64,000 nt of DNA from Sulfurovum sp. Its GTDB lineage: Bacteria; Campylobacterota; Campylobacteria; Campylobacterales; Sulfurovaceae. Below, one piece after another: positions 32,251 to 41,295 of this stretch; position 1 is the first letter of the stretch; each line of letters opens with the position of its first letter. The stretch is taken from assembly GCA_023955225.1 (NCBI GenBank), contig JAGSGJ010000002.1, forward strand, positions 10,388-74,387, in the 5' to 3' direction. The translations under genes and the position numbers were made by a program. The notes beneath the pieces were generated by a model. That model had not been told where the DNA came from. It ran no database searches and saw only the letters and a program-made list of their open reading frames with translations.

Positions 32251-34143
32251 ATGACTGCACAACTTTCCTACACTCTAGATCGTATCTCTAAATATGCAGG
32301 GATTATAGCAGCATTTTTAGTTGTGGTTCTTTCTCTTTTGGTGGCTTATGATGCAATCATGCGTTACCTCTTCTCATCAGGTTCCATCGCACTTCAGGAA
32401 GTAGAGTGGCATCTTTTTGATCTGATATTCTTACTGGGGCTGACCTACGCACTCAAACATGACAAACATGTAAGGGTTGACATTTTTTTTGAGCGTTACT
32501 CTAAAGAGAGCAGGGCCATCGTGCAGATACTCTCTATGTTGCTTTTGGTCATTCCTTTCTCTTTGGTCTTTTTGTCTGACTCCATAGATATGATGACACA
32601 GAGTTATCTTCAAAATGAGATCTCAAGTGATCCTGGTGGATTGACACATCGTTATGTCATTAAAGGGGTATTGGTACTCTCTTTTATACTTCTGATTATC
32701 CAGGCACTGAGTGAAGTATTTAAAGCACTTCAACGACTGAAAAGTAAAACAACTTTACTGCGTGTATTAGGTGTCGTGTTGCTGCTTGGTGGACTTGTGT
32801 ATACTGCAAACCATTATGACATGGCGTATTGGTTAGATCCTGTCCTTCTGATGTTTGCATTGACACTGTTTTTACTTATGGCAGGTTTTCAAGTTGCTTT
32901 TGTGTTTGCAGGAGTGGCACTGCTTTTTGCTGCTATTTCAAACGAAGTAGGGCTTGCTACACTTGAGATGTTGCCTTACAGAACCTATGGCATCATGTGT
33001 AATGCCACACTCATGGCAGTCCCACTTTTCATCTTCATGGGACTGATACTGGAAAAGTCCAAGATGGCAGAGGGTTTGTTGCTCTCTATGGGGAAACTCT
33101 TTGGTTCTATCAGAGGTGGTTTGGCTATCTCTGTGGTACTGGTGGGAGCTATACTTGCGGCAAGTACAGGTATCGTCGGTGCATCCGTCGTGATGATGAG
33201 TCTCATCGCACTTCCTTTGATGCTGAAACATAATTATTCTCCTGCACTAGCTTCAGGGACCATTGCTGCAAGTGGTACGCTTGGACAGCTTATCCCGCCT
33301 TCTATCATTCTCATCATTCTTGGTGATCAGATGCACTTGTCTGTAGGAGATCTGTTCCGTGCTGCCGTAGTACCGGGGCTTTTGCTCATCGCGCTGTATG
33401 TCATTTACATCCTAGTCATTTCCTACATCAACAAAGAGATCGCACCGGCGATCGTCTCAGATGAAGCTTATGGTGATGTGCTTAAAGAGGCGATCAAAGA
33501 GATCATTCCTCCTTTGCTTCTTATAGGCGTGGTGCTGGGTTCCATCTTTGCAGGTATCGCATCTCCGTCAGAGTCAGCTGCTATAGGTGTGTTAGGTGCG
33601 ATGCTTCTGGCTCTGAGTAAGAGAAATTTCTCTTATGCAATGGTACGCTACGCAGCCATAGAGACCGTCAAACTTACTGCGATGATCTTCATGATACTTA
33701 TTGGGGCGACAGCATTTTCTCTGGTCTTCAACGAACTGGGTGGGGGAGATATGGCGATGGAGTTCTTCTCATCTGATGGAGGATTGGGAGATATGGATGA
33801 TAAATGGATGTTCATCTTCATAGCGATGCTGGTCATTTTCCTACTGGGCTTTTTTATAGATTTCATAGAGATAGCTTTTGTGGTCGTACCTATCCTAGTA
33901 CCAATCGTAGCATCGTTTGGCATAGACCCTGTATGGTTTGCCATACTCATAGCGATGAACCTGCAGGCATCATTCCTCACACCTCCATTTGGCTTTGCAC
34001 TCTTCTACCTCAAAGGGGCAGCAGGTGACAAAGTAAGTACAGGAGCTATCTATAAAGGGGTTATACCGTTTATAGGACTACAGCTTTTGGCACTGCTGAT
34101 CATCATTTTTTATCCGGATTTGATCTATCTGTTTGGAAAGTAG
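32251..34143 (+). CDS. TRAP transporter fused small/large permease (DctQM)
   Basis: A 630-residue inner-membrane protein. Residues about 1-165 form a DctQ-type small subunit with four helices (DAIMRYLFSSGSIALQEVEWHL). The rest is a DctM-type large subunit with some 12-13 helices and family stretches such as GIVGASVVMMSLIALPLML and ASGTLGQLIPPSIILI. TRAP systems use ion gradients with a periplasmic binding protein to take up organic acids and similar compounds. No binding-protein gene lies nearby, so the solute is unknown and the P subunit must be encoded elsewhere. Gene appears monocistronic. Confidence 0.92.
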   Translation: MTAQLSYTLDRISKYAGIIAAFLVVVLSLLVAYDAIMRYLFSSGSIALQEVEWHLFDLIFLLGLTYALKHDKHVRVDIFFERYSKESRAIVQILSMLLLVIPFSLVFLSDSIDMMTQSYLQNEISSDPGGLTHRYVIKGVLVLSFILLIIQALSEVFKALQRLKSKTTLLRVLGVVLLLGGLVYTANHYDMAYWLDPVLLMFALTLFLLMAGFQVAFVFAGVALLFAAISNEVGLATLEMLPYRTYGIMCNATLMAVPLFIFMGLILEKSKMAEGLLLSMGKLFGSIRGGLAISVVLVGAILAASTGIVGASVVMMSLIALPLMLKHNYSPALASGTIAASGTLGQLIPPSIILIILGDQMHLSVGDLFRAAVVPGLLLIALYVIYILVISYINKEIAPAIVSDEAYGDVLKEAIKEIIPPLLLIGVVLGSIFAGIASPSESAAIGVLGAMLLALSKRNFSYAMVRYAAIETVKLTAMIFMILIGATAFSLVFNELGGGDMAMEFFSSDGGLGDMDDKWMFIFIAMLVIFLLGFFIDFIEIAFVVVPILVPIVASFGIDPVWFAILIAMNLQASFLTPPFGFALFYLKGAAGDKVSTGAIYKGVIPFIGLQLLALLIIIFYPDLIYLFGK

Positions 34144-34216
34144 TACGGATATAGTGATTGTTGACGTAAGAGAGTTATGGGTATGATATTGTTAATATTG
34201 GAAGAGAAGGGTTAAG

Positions 34217-35206
34217 ATGACAGCTAGAGAAGCCATTAAAATATTAGAAGATAGAATGAATGCAGCGGTTTTGGGTCAAGAGCATATTGTTTCGAGATTG
34301 ATCATGGGTTTGCTTGCTGATGGTAATATACTTGTAGAGGGATTGCCAGGACTTGCAAAGACCAGGGCTGTACGTGCGATGGCAGATGCGATCGAAGGTA
34401 AATTTTCACGCATACAATTTACTCCTGACCTTCTTGCTTCGGATGTTATAGGTACTCAACTGTTGGACACTGAGGATGGAAAACAAACATTCCATTTTCA
34501 TCAAGGGCCTATCTTTGGAAATATTATCTTGGCAGATGAGATCAACCGTGCTCCAGCCAAAATACAATCAGCCATGCTTGAAGCCATGGAGGAACGACAA
34601 GTGACCGTGGCAGGAAAAACACATAAACTTCCTGAACTCTTCATCGTCATGGCGACCCAAAATCCTCTAGAACAAGTGGGAACTTTCCCTTTGTCTGAAG
34701 CACAAAAAGACCGTTTTTTTATGCATGTGAAGATTGATTATGCAAAGATGGATGCAGAATTTCAAATGATCAAAATGATACAAGAAGAGAGGTTTCAAGA
34801 GCATGGCTCTAAAGCAAAGATCTCTCAAGAGATGATCTTTGCTGCACGTCGTGAGGTTGCACAAGTGAAATTCAGTGATGCGCTTGGGCATTATATGGTA
34901 GAGCTGGTCTTTGCAACACGTTATCCACTTAGATACAGTAAACAACTTGAAGTGATGATCAATGTTGGAGTAAGCCCACGAGCAACTCTGGCACTTACAC
35001 AATGTGCTCAGGCAAATGCATGGATGCATGGTAGAGATGAAATGACAGTGCAAGATGTACAAGCTGTCATTCATGATGTGTTTCATCATCGTTTAGTCAT
35101 CAGTGAACATGCCCTTACTAATAAAAGAACCGCAGAAGGGATCATAGATATTATCTTAGAGCATGTGCCCCTACCCAAAAGCAGTTTAGGTGAAGAGTCT
35201 ACTTAA
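34217..35206 (+). CDS. MoxR-family AAA+ ATPase
   Basis: A 329-residue cytosolic ATPase. Walker A is GLPGLAKT, Walker B is ILADEINRAPAKIQSAMLEAM, and sensor and arginine-finger segments follow in VMATQNPLEQVGTFPLSEAQKDRF. MoxR proteins act as chaperones for metal-cofactor or multi-protein complexes, usually together with a VWA-domain protein; none is present downstream, where the convergent thioredoxin gene begins. The two genes overlap tail to tail by 21 bases. AAGGG precedes the ATG. Confidence 0.9.
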   Translation: MTAREAIKILEDRMNAAVLGQEHIVSRLIMGLLADGNILVEGLPGLAKTRAVRAMADAIEGKFSRIQFTPDLLASDVIGTQLLDTEDGKQTFHFHQGPIFGNIILADEINRAPAKIQSAMLEAMEERQVTVAGKTHKLPELFIVMATQNPLEQVGTFPLSEAQKDRFFMHVKIDYAKMDAEFQMIKMIQEERFQEHGSKAKISQEMIFAARREVAQVKFSDALGHYMVELVFATRYPLRYSKQLEVMINVGVSPRATLALTQCAQANAWMHGRDEMTVQDVQAVIHDVFHHRLVISEHALTNKRTAEGIIDIILEHVPLPKSSLGEEST

Positions 35207-35539
35207 AAACGATCCTTTTCCTGCCAGTTTGTCTATGAGTTCAAAGTAATATGTTTCGTGTTTGAGTCCCAGTTCGGGGTACTTGAGTGTTTCGTCTGGC
35301 ATGATGGCTATGGTAAAAGGTACAGAACGTACCTTGAATGCAGATGCCAGTTTAGGGTTTCTTGAGACGTCACATTTTGCTACTTTCACACCATTTTCTT
35401 CAGCATACTTTTCAAGCCTCTCATCTATGAGTTTAGTGAGCATTTGACAAGGTCCACAGGTGGGTGAGTAAAAGTCTATAAAGACCGGTTCTTCATTGTT
35501 TTTTATCATATTTGCATAATTTTTATCTGTAAGTTCCAT
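35186..35539 (-). CDS. Thioredoxin-like protein
   Basis: A 117-residue cytosolic thioredoxin-fold protein. The active site is CGPCQML in FYSPTCGPCQMLTKL. The cis-proline loop is VRSVPFTIAIMPDE. The residue before the first Cys is Thr rather than the usual Trp-Cys arrangement, and there is a longer C-terminal helix (HETYYFELIDKLAGKG). It probably reduces disulfides of specific partners; which is unknown. The 3' end overlaps the moxR gene by 21 bases on the opposite strand; cytidine deaminase lies upstream with a 42-bp gap. Confidence 0.88.
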   Translation of the reverse strand: MELTDKNYANMIKNNEEPVFIDFYSPTCGPCQMLTKLIDERLEKYAEENGVKVAKCDVSRNPKLASAFKVRSVPFTIAIMPDETLKYPELGLKHETYYFELIDKLAGKGSFLSRLFT

Positions 35540-35581
35540 ACGTAATTGTAGCTTCCTTTACTTTGTTTAGAGAGAAATCAT

Positions 35582-35971
35582 TTACTCTACAGTTGGTTCC
35601 CATCTATGAGGTAACAGTTCATCCAAGGTCATATATTTTTCTTCAGATAGATATACCTTTGTGTGTATGTTCCTGGTATCAACTTGAAATAGCAGTTCTC
35701 TGCATCGTCCGCATGGTGGAATGATGGACTCAGCGTTTACGGCAACGATCATCTCGATCTGCGTTTCTCTATGTTTTAACATTTCAGCGATAGCTGAGTG
35801 TTCTGCACAAAATCCGATGCCGCAGGATACATCAATGTTGATCCCGGTGTAGACATTCCCTTTGGCCGTTAAAAGTGCAGCACTAACTGATCCTGCAGAA
35901 AAGTCAGCGTTACTTAGCGTATATTCTCCCACAACTTTACGTGCTGTTTTGATCAACTCTTTTGCAGTCAC
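35582..35971 (-). CDS. cdd: Cytidine deaminase
   Basis: A 129-residue homotetrameric-type zinc enzyme turning cytidine or deoxycytidine into uridine compounds in pyrimidine salvage. Zinc ligands are in CAEHSAI (Cys, with catalytic Glu) and PPCGRC (two Cys). The GTG start at 35971 is preceded by AAGGA at five bases and gives the usual family length; the open frame runs 15 codons further to a TTG, which would add an unnatural N-terminus. On the minus strand, divergent from the RHH protein gene. No nucleoside transporter lies nearby. Confidence 0.88.
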   Translation of the reverse strand: MTAKELIKTARKVVGEYTLSNADFSAGSVSAALLTAKGNVYTGINIDVSCGIGFCAEHSAIAEMLKHRETQIEMIVAVNAESIIPPCGRCRELLFQVDTRNIHTKVYLSEEKYMTLDELLPHRWEPTVE

Positions 35972-36073
35972 ACCATTCCTTTTTTGTTCTAAAGTTTTAT
36001 ATTGGCAGTATATCAAAATATTTGTATCAGTGATAAAAAGAAGAAAACAGACTTCTTACTGTAAAATACTAAC

Positions 36074-36292
36074 ATGGAACAACATATAAAATTAGAACTC
36101 AAACAAACCACAGTAGAAAGTCTTAAAAGCTTTTCAGAGATACTCAACAAAGACATCAACACGATACTGGAAGAAGCACTGGAAGAGTACTTCGAATCTC
36201 AACAGCAGAAACTCATGGAGAAAAACCAATTTGATGAGAATGCGATGACCAACCTCGACTTCAATGAATTTTGGGATGATCTGGACATTTAG
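36074..36292 (+). CDS. Small ribbon-helix-helix-like protein
   Basis: A 72-residue acidic protein. The first 45 residues fit a CopG/Arc-type ribbon-helix-helix: a strand (IKLELKQTT) followed by two helices (VESLKSFSEILN and DINTILEEALEEYFESQ). Such proteins dimerise and bind DNA. The acidic tail (NLDFNEFWDDLDI) may contact a partner. The stop codon is directly followed by the fructosamine-kinase ATG, so the two form an operon with the TlpA-like gene. No toxin gene is adjacent, and an antitoxin role is not supported. Confidence 0.6.
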   Translation: MEQHIKLELKQTTVESLKSFSEILNKDINTILEEALEEYFESQQQKLMEKNQFDENAMTNLDFNEFWDDLDI

Positions 36293-37138
36293 ATGCAAAG
36301 AGTGCTCAGTGAAGCCTTAGGTCAAGAAGTAGATGCATTGGACTTTTTACAGCAAGGGCAGATAGGTGGTATTTATAAAGCCAGTGTAGAAGGTCAAAGT
36401 TATGTAGTAAAGACCTCTACACAGGTAGGAAAACTGGCTATAGAAGCAAAGATGTTAAACGATCTGCATGATGCTAAAGTACGTGTCCCTAAGGTCATCA
36501 TGGCCAAAGAGTCACTTTTGGTACTTGAATACATAAAGAGTGTAAAACAAGACAAGTGTACCCAAGAGAGTGAAGCCGCAAAAGTTTTAAGTACCTTACA
36601 CACTGTAACCAACGAGAGTCGTATGTATGGTTATTATTATGACACGACCATTGGTCCTTTCTCACAACACAATGAACAGACTCAGTACAACTGGATACTT
36701 TTCCTCGGACAGATGCGTATCATGCCTATGGCAAGACTCTGTTACGATGAAGGAAAGATATCTAAGCAGATGCTAGAAAGCTTGGAAGGATTGTGTCGAG
36801 ACCTGTATAAACGTGTCGATATGAGTACGATACATCCTTCATTACTGCATGGTGATGTATGGGGTGGGAATGTACTTTTTGAAGGAGAAGGGGCTTGTCT
36901 CATAGACCCTGCCATCTACTATGGAGACAAAGAGATGGAGTTGGCATTTATATTGCTTTTTGATACCTTTGGAGATACTTTTTTCAATGCCTACAGTGAA
37001 GTACACCCTCTAAGTGAAGATTTCTATGAAAGTAAAGTACCGCTCTATCAGATCTATCCGCTCTTGGTGCATGTCGCTCTTTACTGTGGCAGCTATGTAG
37101 GACAACTCGAACAGATACTCAAAAGGTTAAAAGTATGA
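36293..37138 (+). CDS. Fructosamine kinase family protein
   Basis: A 281-residue cytosolic kinase of the fructosamine/ketosamine 3-kinase family, which phosphorylates sugar-amine adducts so that they fall off glycated proteins. Features are the glycine-rich loop (LQQGQIGGIYKASVEG), a Lys in SYVVKTS, the catalytic loop LLHGDVWGGNVLFE with Asp and Asn, and the metal-binding IDPAIYYGDKEME. Directly abuts the RHH gene and overlaps the TlpA-like gene by four bases, so all three are probably translated together. Length normal. Confidence 0.9.
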   Translation: MQRVLSEALGQEVDALDFLQQGQIGGIYKASVEGQSYVVKTSTQVGKLAIEAKMLNDLHDAKVRVPKVIMAKESLLVLEYIKSVKQDKCTQESEAAKVLSTLHTVTNESRMYGYYYDTTIGPFSQHNEQTQYNWILFLGQMRIMPMARLCYDEGKISKQMLESLEGLCRDLYKRVDMSTIHPSLLHGDVWGGNVLFEGEGACLIDPAIYYGDKEMELAFILLFDTFGDTFFNAYSEVHPLSEDFYESKVPLYQIYPLLVHVALYCGSYVGQLEQILKRLKV

Positions 37139-37623
37139 ATATAAAATCTACACTCAAAGAAATTAGCATTGCAGTGGTGCTTTTATTTATATTGAGCAAT
37201 ATCATAAGCTATATCCGTCAACCTGAACTTGGATCAACTCAAGTGCCTCAGATAGAAGTACAACTAGTAGATGGAAGTACTTTTAGCGTTGAAAAGGGTA
37301 AACCTTTAATCATCCATTTTTGGGCTACTTCATGTCCTGCATGTAAACTTGAAGCACCCAATATAGAAACAGTGTCAAAAGAGTATGATGTGCTGAGCAT
37401 CGCTGTTAATTCAGGCAGTGATGAAAAAGTAAAAGCTTATATGGAAGAACATGCACTGAGTTTTAAAGTCTTCAATGATGTAGATGGAGCTTGGGCAACA
37501 GAGTTTAATCTAGAAGTCTATCCTACAACATTTATCTATGATGCTAAAGGTAAATTGAGGTTTACGGAAGTAGGGTACACGACTACGGCTGGGCTATTGG
37601 CACGGTTGGAGTGGATAGAGTAG
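37135..37623 (+). CDS. Membrane-anchored TlpA/ResA-like thiol-disulfide protein
   Basis: A 162-residue protein with one N-terminal membrane segment (residues about 11-28) and a periplasmic thioredoxin-fold domain. The active site is CPAC in FWATSCPACKLEAP, and the cis-proline strand is VYPTTFIYDAKGKL. Proteins of this group reduce or isomerise disulfides, for example during cytochrome c maturation. It overlaps the kinase gene by four bases, an odd combination of periplasmic redox and cytosolic deglycation functions in one operon. Confidence 0.85.
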   Translation: MNIKSTLKEISIAVVLLFILSNIISYIRQPELGSTQVPQIEVQLVDGSTFSVEKGKPLIIHFWATSCPACKLEAPNIETVSKEYDVLSIAVNSGSDEKVKAYMEEHALSFKVFNDVDGAWATEFNLEVYPTTFIYDAKGKLRFTEVGYTTTAGLLARLEWIE

Positions 37624-37709
37624 TTGATTGGTTGACAGAATGAATAATTCACCATTTTTGAATAGACAAGTCAAAACTAATAAAGGTACAATAAACAATT
37701 AAGTATTAG

Positions 37710-37737
37710 TTGACCTATTATTGGACTTAAGTATAGA
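37710..37737 (+). promoter_or_regulatory. Candidate promoter for the patatin gene
   Basis: TTGACC at 37710-37715 and TATAGA at 37732-37737 with a 16-base spacer. This would give a leader of about 115 bases before the GTG start at 37858. The rest of the 234-bp intergenic space shows nothing recognisable. Confidence 0.4.
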
Positions 37738-37857
37738 TTTTAGACTTATATTAGATGTGTTTGGTACTCGGAATATCTGGATGTTCATCAGTGAGTCTAC
37801 AGAAAGTAAAGTCCCACTTTCCCCATTAAAAAATTTTATAAGATAAAGGTATAGCCG

Positions 37858-39960
37858 GTGAAATTTATTTTAAAACTTTCTATTTTATTTTTTTCTTTAT
37901 GCACGCTTACCCTTCATGCGGAAGATAAAAAACCAAAACATCTGAAAGTGGATTATTCACTAGTCATTTCAGGTGGCGTCAGTCTTGGTGCTTATGAAGC
38001 AGGATACAACTGGGCACTCATCAAGATGCTGTCTAAGGTAAAAGCCGAAGATGTGTCGGTAGAGCCAGAGTTGAGTTCCGTAGCAGGTGCATCTGCGGGA
38101 TCTATCAACGCTTTGCTTTCTGCAATGTACTGGTGTCAAAAAGATTCAATTCCCTTAAGAAACAGTGTGGATGACAATTTATTTTATGAAACCTGGGTCA
38201 ACCTTGGTATCGAAGACCTAATCATAAAAGGTGAACATCCTAACAATCAAAGTTCACTTTTCACTCATGATGGTTTACTGAAAAAAGGTGATAAGATCAT
38301 TGAACACCTCAAGCAACCTATCTTCGAAAAAAATTGTGAAGTACCTCTAGGCGTTTCCGTAACTAAAGTTACACCTATAGTTGAGAATATAAGTGGTATA
38401 AAAGTGAAAAATCAGAATTTTTCAGTACCTCTTGTATTTAAAGAAAAAAACGGACAGGGAATTGTTGAAAATAAAGTTCTGCCACAAAGTACAGATTTTT
38501 ATATCTCCATACCTGGGATAGAGAAAGATAGACATAAGCTCATTAATCTTCTTCTTGCTTCAGGTGCTTTTCCTGGTGCTTTTAAGCAAATGAAATTGGA
38601 TTATAAGTATAAAGGTAAAACTCATTCACATTATTTCATAGATGGTGGTCTGTATGATAATGTTCCTCTGGACCTTGCCATAGCACTTAATAAAAAAGCA
38701 TCATACTTTTTCTTTATGGATCCCAGTAATATGAGAAAAGAGACTGTTACCGTAGATGAAGATGAAGAGGAACATATGCCTGTTGGTTTCATCTCGACTA
38801 ATCTTATACCAGTATTTAGCAGTTTTGATATCATGCAATCTATGAAGCTTTATGATGCTATCAACAAGAACTTTAGAGGTAATTCTGACAAAAAACTGAT
38901 ACTTTCATCTCGTTTTCATCCTATTACAGGGAAATACTTGGGACATTTTGGTGCATTTTTGGATCGTAATTTCCGTGTTTATGATTATTATGTAGGTGTT
39001 TATGATGCTATTTACCATCTTGCAAGCGCTCTTAAAAGAAATAACATTAAACTGTATAAAGATACGTCTCAATTGGCACTTATGAATGACTTGAAAAGGT
39101 TTTTGGGGATAGATGAAAACCCCGAAGCCCTTGCAGCATATACATTGTTCTTAAATACTGAGTTTCATCATTTAAATCCAAAAACAACCGATCGGTTTTC
39201 TGCTATCTATAATGCATTTAACCTTATAAAACCTGAAAATAAGCGTTATGATGATGAAGATTTTACGACCTTCCTCTCAAAACTGGATATGAAGTACCTG
39301 GATAAACCTGAAAAATCTTTCATTGCCTATGCACAGTCAGATATTGATAAGTGGCATAAAAGACCGTTAAGAAGAATTGTTGAACGTGTCACTACATTGG
39401 AAAATGAACGAGATAAAACGGGTTTGCCAAATTCATATGGCAGATTGACCAGTGTGGCTGCTTGGGTGAGCAGTGACTTGACCAAAGAGAAAAGAGGTTT
39501 TGAGTTTTTACCATTAGATGTACCACATGATGAAGGGAAAGCAGGAATGAGAACAGCACTAAGACTTCTTCCCGGAGAGATAGCAACTGATGTAAAAAAT
39601 GGTGGATTAAGTTTTGGATATGTTACCCGTTATTATAATGATATGTATGTCATCAATGGTTTTGAAGCAAAAGCTTCCTATATTCTAAGTGATGAAATAA
39701 GTGATTTTGTACGTCTAGATGTAGATACATTTAAAGCATATAATGAGTTTGTCAATTTTGGTGTTGGTGTAAGCTTCTTTGGAGATATGAGAGGGGAATT
39801 CTATAAAGAAAACACGGCTTATGGTGTTAATACTTATGTCGATTTATTGGATATATTTAGGTTAACATATGTCCATAGAGGAGGGAATATAGACAACGAA
39901 AATTATCTCTACTTTGGCATTGAAAATATTCCTAGTCTTATTTATTGGTTAAACAGATAA
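37858..39960 (+). CDS. Patatin-like phospholipase, exported
   Basis: A 700-residue protein with a signal peptide (about 1-21, ending LHA). The patatin domain has the oxyanion loop SGGVSLGAYEAG, nucleophile S79 in GASAGS, and the catalytic Asp in DGGLYDNVP (about residue 262). After a helical middle section, the last 140 residues look strand-rich (GFGVSFFGDMRGEFY and a terminal YWLNR), perhaps a barrel or outer-membrane-associated part. GTG start with AAAGG upstream. Likely hydrolyses phospholipids or acyl lipids in the envelope; it has no obvious partner gene. Confidence 0.85.
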   Translation: MKFILKLSILFFSLCTLTLHAEDKKPKHLKVDYSLVISGGVSLGAYEAGYNWALIKMLSKVKAEDVSVEPELSSVAGASAGSINALLSAMYWCQKDSIPLRNSVDDNLFYETWVNLGIEDLIIKGEHPNNQSSLFTHDGLLKKGDKIIEHLKQPIFEKNCEVPLGVSVTKVTPIVENISGIKVKNQNFSVPLVFKEKNGQGIVENKVLPQSTDFYISIPGIEKDRHKLINLLLASGAFPGAFKQMKLDYKYKGKTHSHYFIDGGLYDNVPLDLAIALNKKASYFFFMDPSNMRKETVTVDEDEEEHMPVGFISTNLIPVFSSFDIMQSMKLYDAINKNFRGNSDKKLILSSRFHPITGKYLGHFGAFLDRNFRVYDYYVGVYDAIYHLASALKRNNIKLYKDTSQLALMNDLKRFLGIDENPEALAAYTLFLNTEFHHLNPKTTDRFSAIYNAFNLIKPENKRYDDEDFTTFLSKLDMKYLDKPEKSFIAYAQSDIDKWHKRPLRRIVERVTTLENERDKTGLPNSYGRLTSVAAWVSSDLTKEKRGFEFLPLDVPHDEGKAGMRTALRLLPGEIATDVKNGGLSFGYVTRYYNDMYVINGFEAKASYILSDEISDFVRLDVDTFKAYNEFVNFGVGVSFFGDMRGEFYKENTAYGVNTYVDLLDIFRLTYVHRGGNIDNENYLYFGIENIPSLIYWLNR

Positions 39961-40025
39961 CTAGTTAATTTTAAATAATAATTTATGATATACTTAGATT
40001 ATATAACATAAAAAGGAGTACAGTT

Positions 40026-40259
40026 ATGAAAATAGTAAACATGAAAAACATATTGGTTGCGGGTGCGACTGTAGCGTTGATGACAGGTTGTGCTCAACCT
40101 GGACCAGAAGCAACAAAAGGCGCATTGGTAGGTGGTGCTGGTGCAGCGGGTATCACTGCTTTGGTAGGTGGTTCAGGAAGATCAGTCGCTACAGCTGCTG
40201 CTGTAGGTGCTGTACTTGGTGGTGTCTATGGTGACAGCAAAGATAAAGAAAATCAATAA
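40026..40259 (+). CDS. Glycine-zipper lipoprotein
   Basis: A 77-residue lipoprotein: signal with lipobox MTGC (lipidated Cys at residue 22), then a glycine-zipper stretch (GALVGGAGAAGITALVGG and AAAVGAVLGGVYGD) and a short charged tail. AAAGGAG precedes the ATG. Such proteins associate with the outer membrane and are often stress-induced, but the precise role is unknown. Single gene, followed by a hairpin region. Confidence 0.82.
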   Translation: MKIVNMKNILVAGATVALMTGCAQPGPEATKGALVGGAGAAGITALVGGSGRSVATAAAVGAVLGGVYGDSKDKENQ

Positions 40260-40310
40260 AGCTTGACAAAAAGATACAATAACTTCAGTCTTTAGGGGCT
40301 GGAGTTAGCG

Positions 40311-40339
40311 AAGATGTATAGGTAGTATATATACATCTT
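40311..40339. terminator. Hairpin AAGATGTATA-N9-TATACATCTT
   Basis: Ten-base perfect arms located 51 bases after the stop codon of the glycine-zipper lipoprotein. A second, weaker stem (CTTCAG/CTGGAG) precedes it at about 40283-40304. No T-run beyond TTT follows, so termination is uncertain. Confidence 0.4.
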
Positions 40340-40448
40340 TACCTCATTAAATACCGCAACATAAACAAATATCCTACAATACAAATCATACTATGATAAA
40401 GATAAAGTCAACTGGAATGTAGTTGATCATTCCAAGTCTATTTCAGCT

Positions 40449-40472
40449 CATTATGTATTTAAGTATATAACG
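40449..40472. promoter_or_regulatory. ModE box 1 (upstream)
   Basis: CATTATGTA-N6-TATATAACG matches the known ModE operator pattern CGnTATATA-N6-TATATAnCG at most positions (two mismatches in the left arm). It lies 41 bases upstream of modE and 34 bases from the second box. Confidence 0.6.
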
Positions 40473-40482
40473 CTATAATTTT

Positions 40483-40506
40483 CGTTATATATCTTAGTAT
40501 ATAAGG
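40483..40506. promoter_or_regulatory. ModE box 2 (promoter-proximal)
   Basis: CGTTATATA-N6-TATATAAGG matches the ModE operator with one mismatch. It ends six bases before the modE start codon, so a bound regulator would block transcription or translation start of the whole mod operon when molybdate is plentiful. Confidence 0.75.
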
Positions 40507-40512
40507 GAATGG

Positions 40513-41292
40513 ATGGAACTCTCATCAAAGCTTACTTTGGAAATGTTAGGTAAACCTTTTTTACTAGAGAAGCGTATAGAACTGCTTCATGCCATCCAAG
40601 AGCATGGTTCCATCTCTAAAGCGGCGAAGACTGTACCCATGAGCTATAAAAGTGCTTGGGAAGCAGTTGATACGATGAACTCCCTTTCACCTGAACCTAT
40701 CGTTTCTAGAGAAACAGGTGGGAAAGATGGTGGTGGTACGACCATTACTGCGTATGGCCAACAACTTTTAGAGAATTATGCCGTACTCAAAGAAGAACAT
40801 AACCATTTTTTAGCAAGATTGTCAGAACTGACAGATATAGAGAGTGGTTCATTTAAGACTATTGGTAGACTTTCTATGCAAATTTCTGCACGAAATCAGA
40901 TACAAGCAGAGGTAGTCTCAGTAGAATCTCAAAATCTCAATGCAAAAATACACTTGAAGCTAAAAAGTGGACAAGAACTTGTTTCTGTTATCACCAAAGA
41001 GGCAGTAGAAAATTTACATATAGAAGAGAATCAAACGGTTGTTGCGGTATTTAAATCCAGTGCGGTGTTATTGTCTTGTATTAGTGATGAAAAGTGTGAA
41101 GAGAATAGATTAACAGGTATTGTCTCCAAGATAGACAAAGATTTGGATAATGTAAAAGTACGGGTAGATATAGGTAATCATGACAGTATCATTTCTGTGA
41201 TGCCTGTAGCAGTGTTAGAAGAGATGGAACTTAGCGAGGGAAGTTCTGTGATGGCTATGATCAAAGCCAATGATATTATGATAGGGAAGTAA
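40513..41292 (+). CDS. modE: Molybdate-responsive regulator ModE
   Basis: A 259-residue cytosolic regulator. The N-terminal winged helix-turn-helix (about 1-115; HGSISKAAKTVPMSYKSAWEAVDTMN) is followed by two MOP domains (about 125-190 and 195-259; MQISARNQIQAEVVSVE and NRLTGIVSKIDKDLDNVKV) that bind molybdate or tungstate. Length and two-MOP layout match full-size ModE. Two ModE-type operator boxes lie directly upstream, indicating autoregulation together with the modABC genes that follow. The next gene starts three bases after the stop codon. Confidence 0.95.
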   Translation: MELSSKLTLEMLGKPFLLEKRIELLHAIQEHGSISKAAKTVPMSYKSAWEAVDTMNSLSPEPIVSRETGGKDGGGTTITAYGQQLLENYAVLKEEHNHFLARLSELTDIESGSFKTIGRLSMQISARNQIQAEVVSVESQNLNAKIHLKLKSGQELVSVITKEAVENLHIEENQTVVAVFKSSAVLLSCISDEKCEENRLTGIVSKIDKDLDNVKVRVDIGNHDSIISVMPVAVLEEMELSEGSSVMAMIKANDIMIGK

Positions 41293-41295
41293 AGA

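Noticed and set aside
36074..37138. Toxin-antitoxin pair formed by the RHH-like protein and its neighbour
   Set aside because: The neighbour is a full-length fructosamine kinase, not a toxin.
40283..40339. Possible molybdenum-cofactor or other riboswitch before modE
   Set aside because: Only simple hairpins are seen more than 150 bases from modE; no riboswitch consensus recognised, and ModE boxes already explain control.
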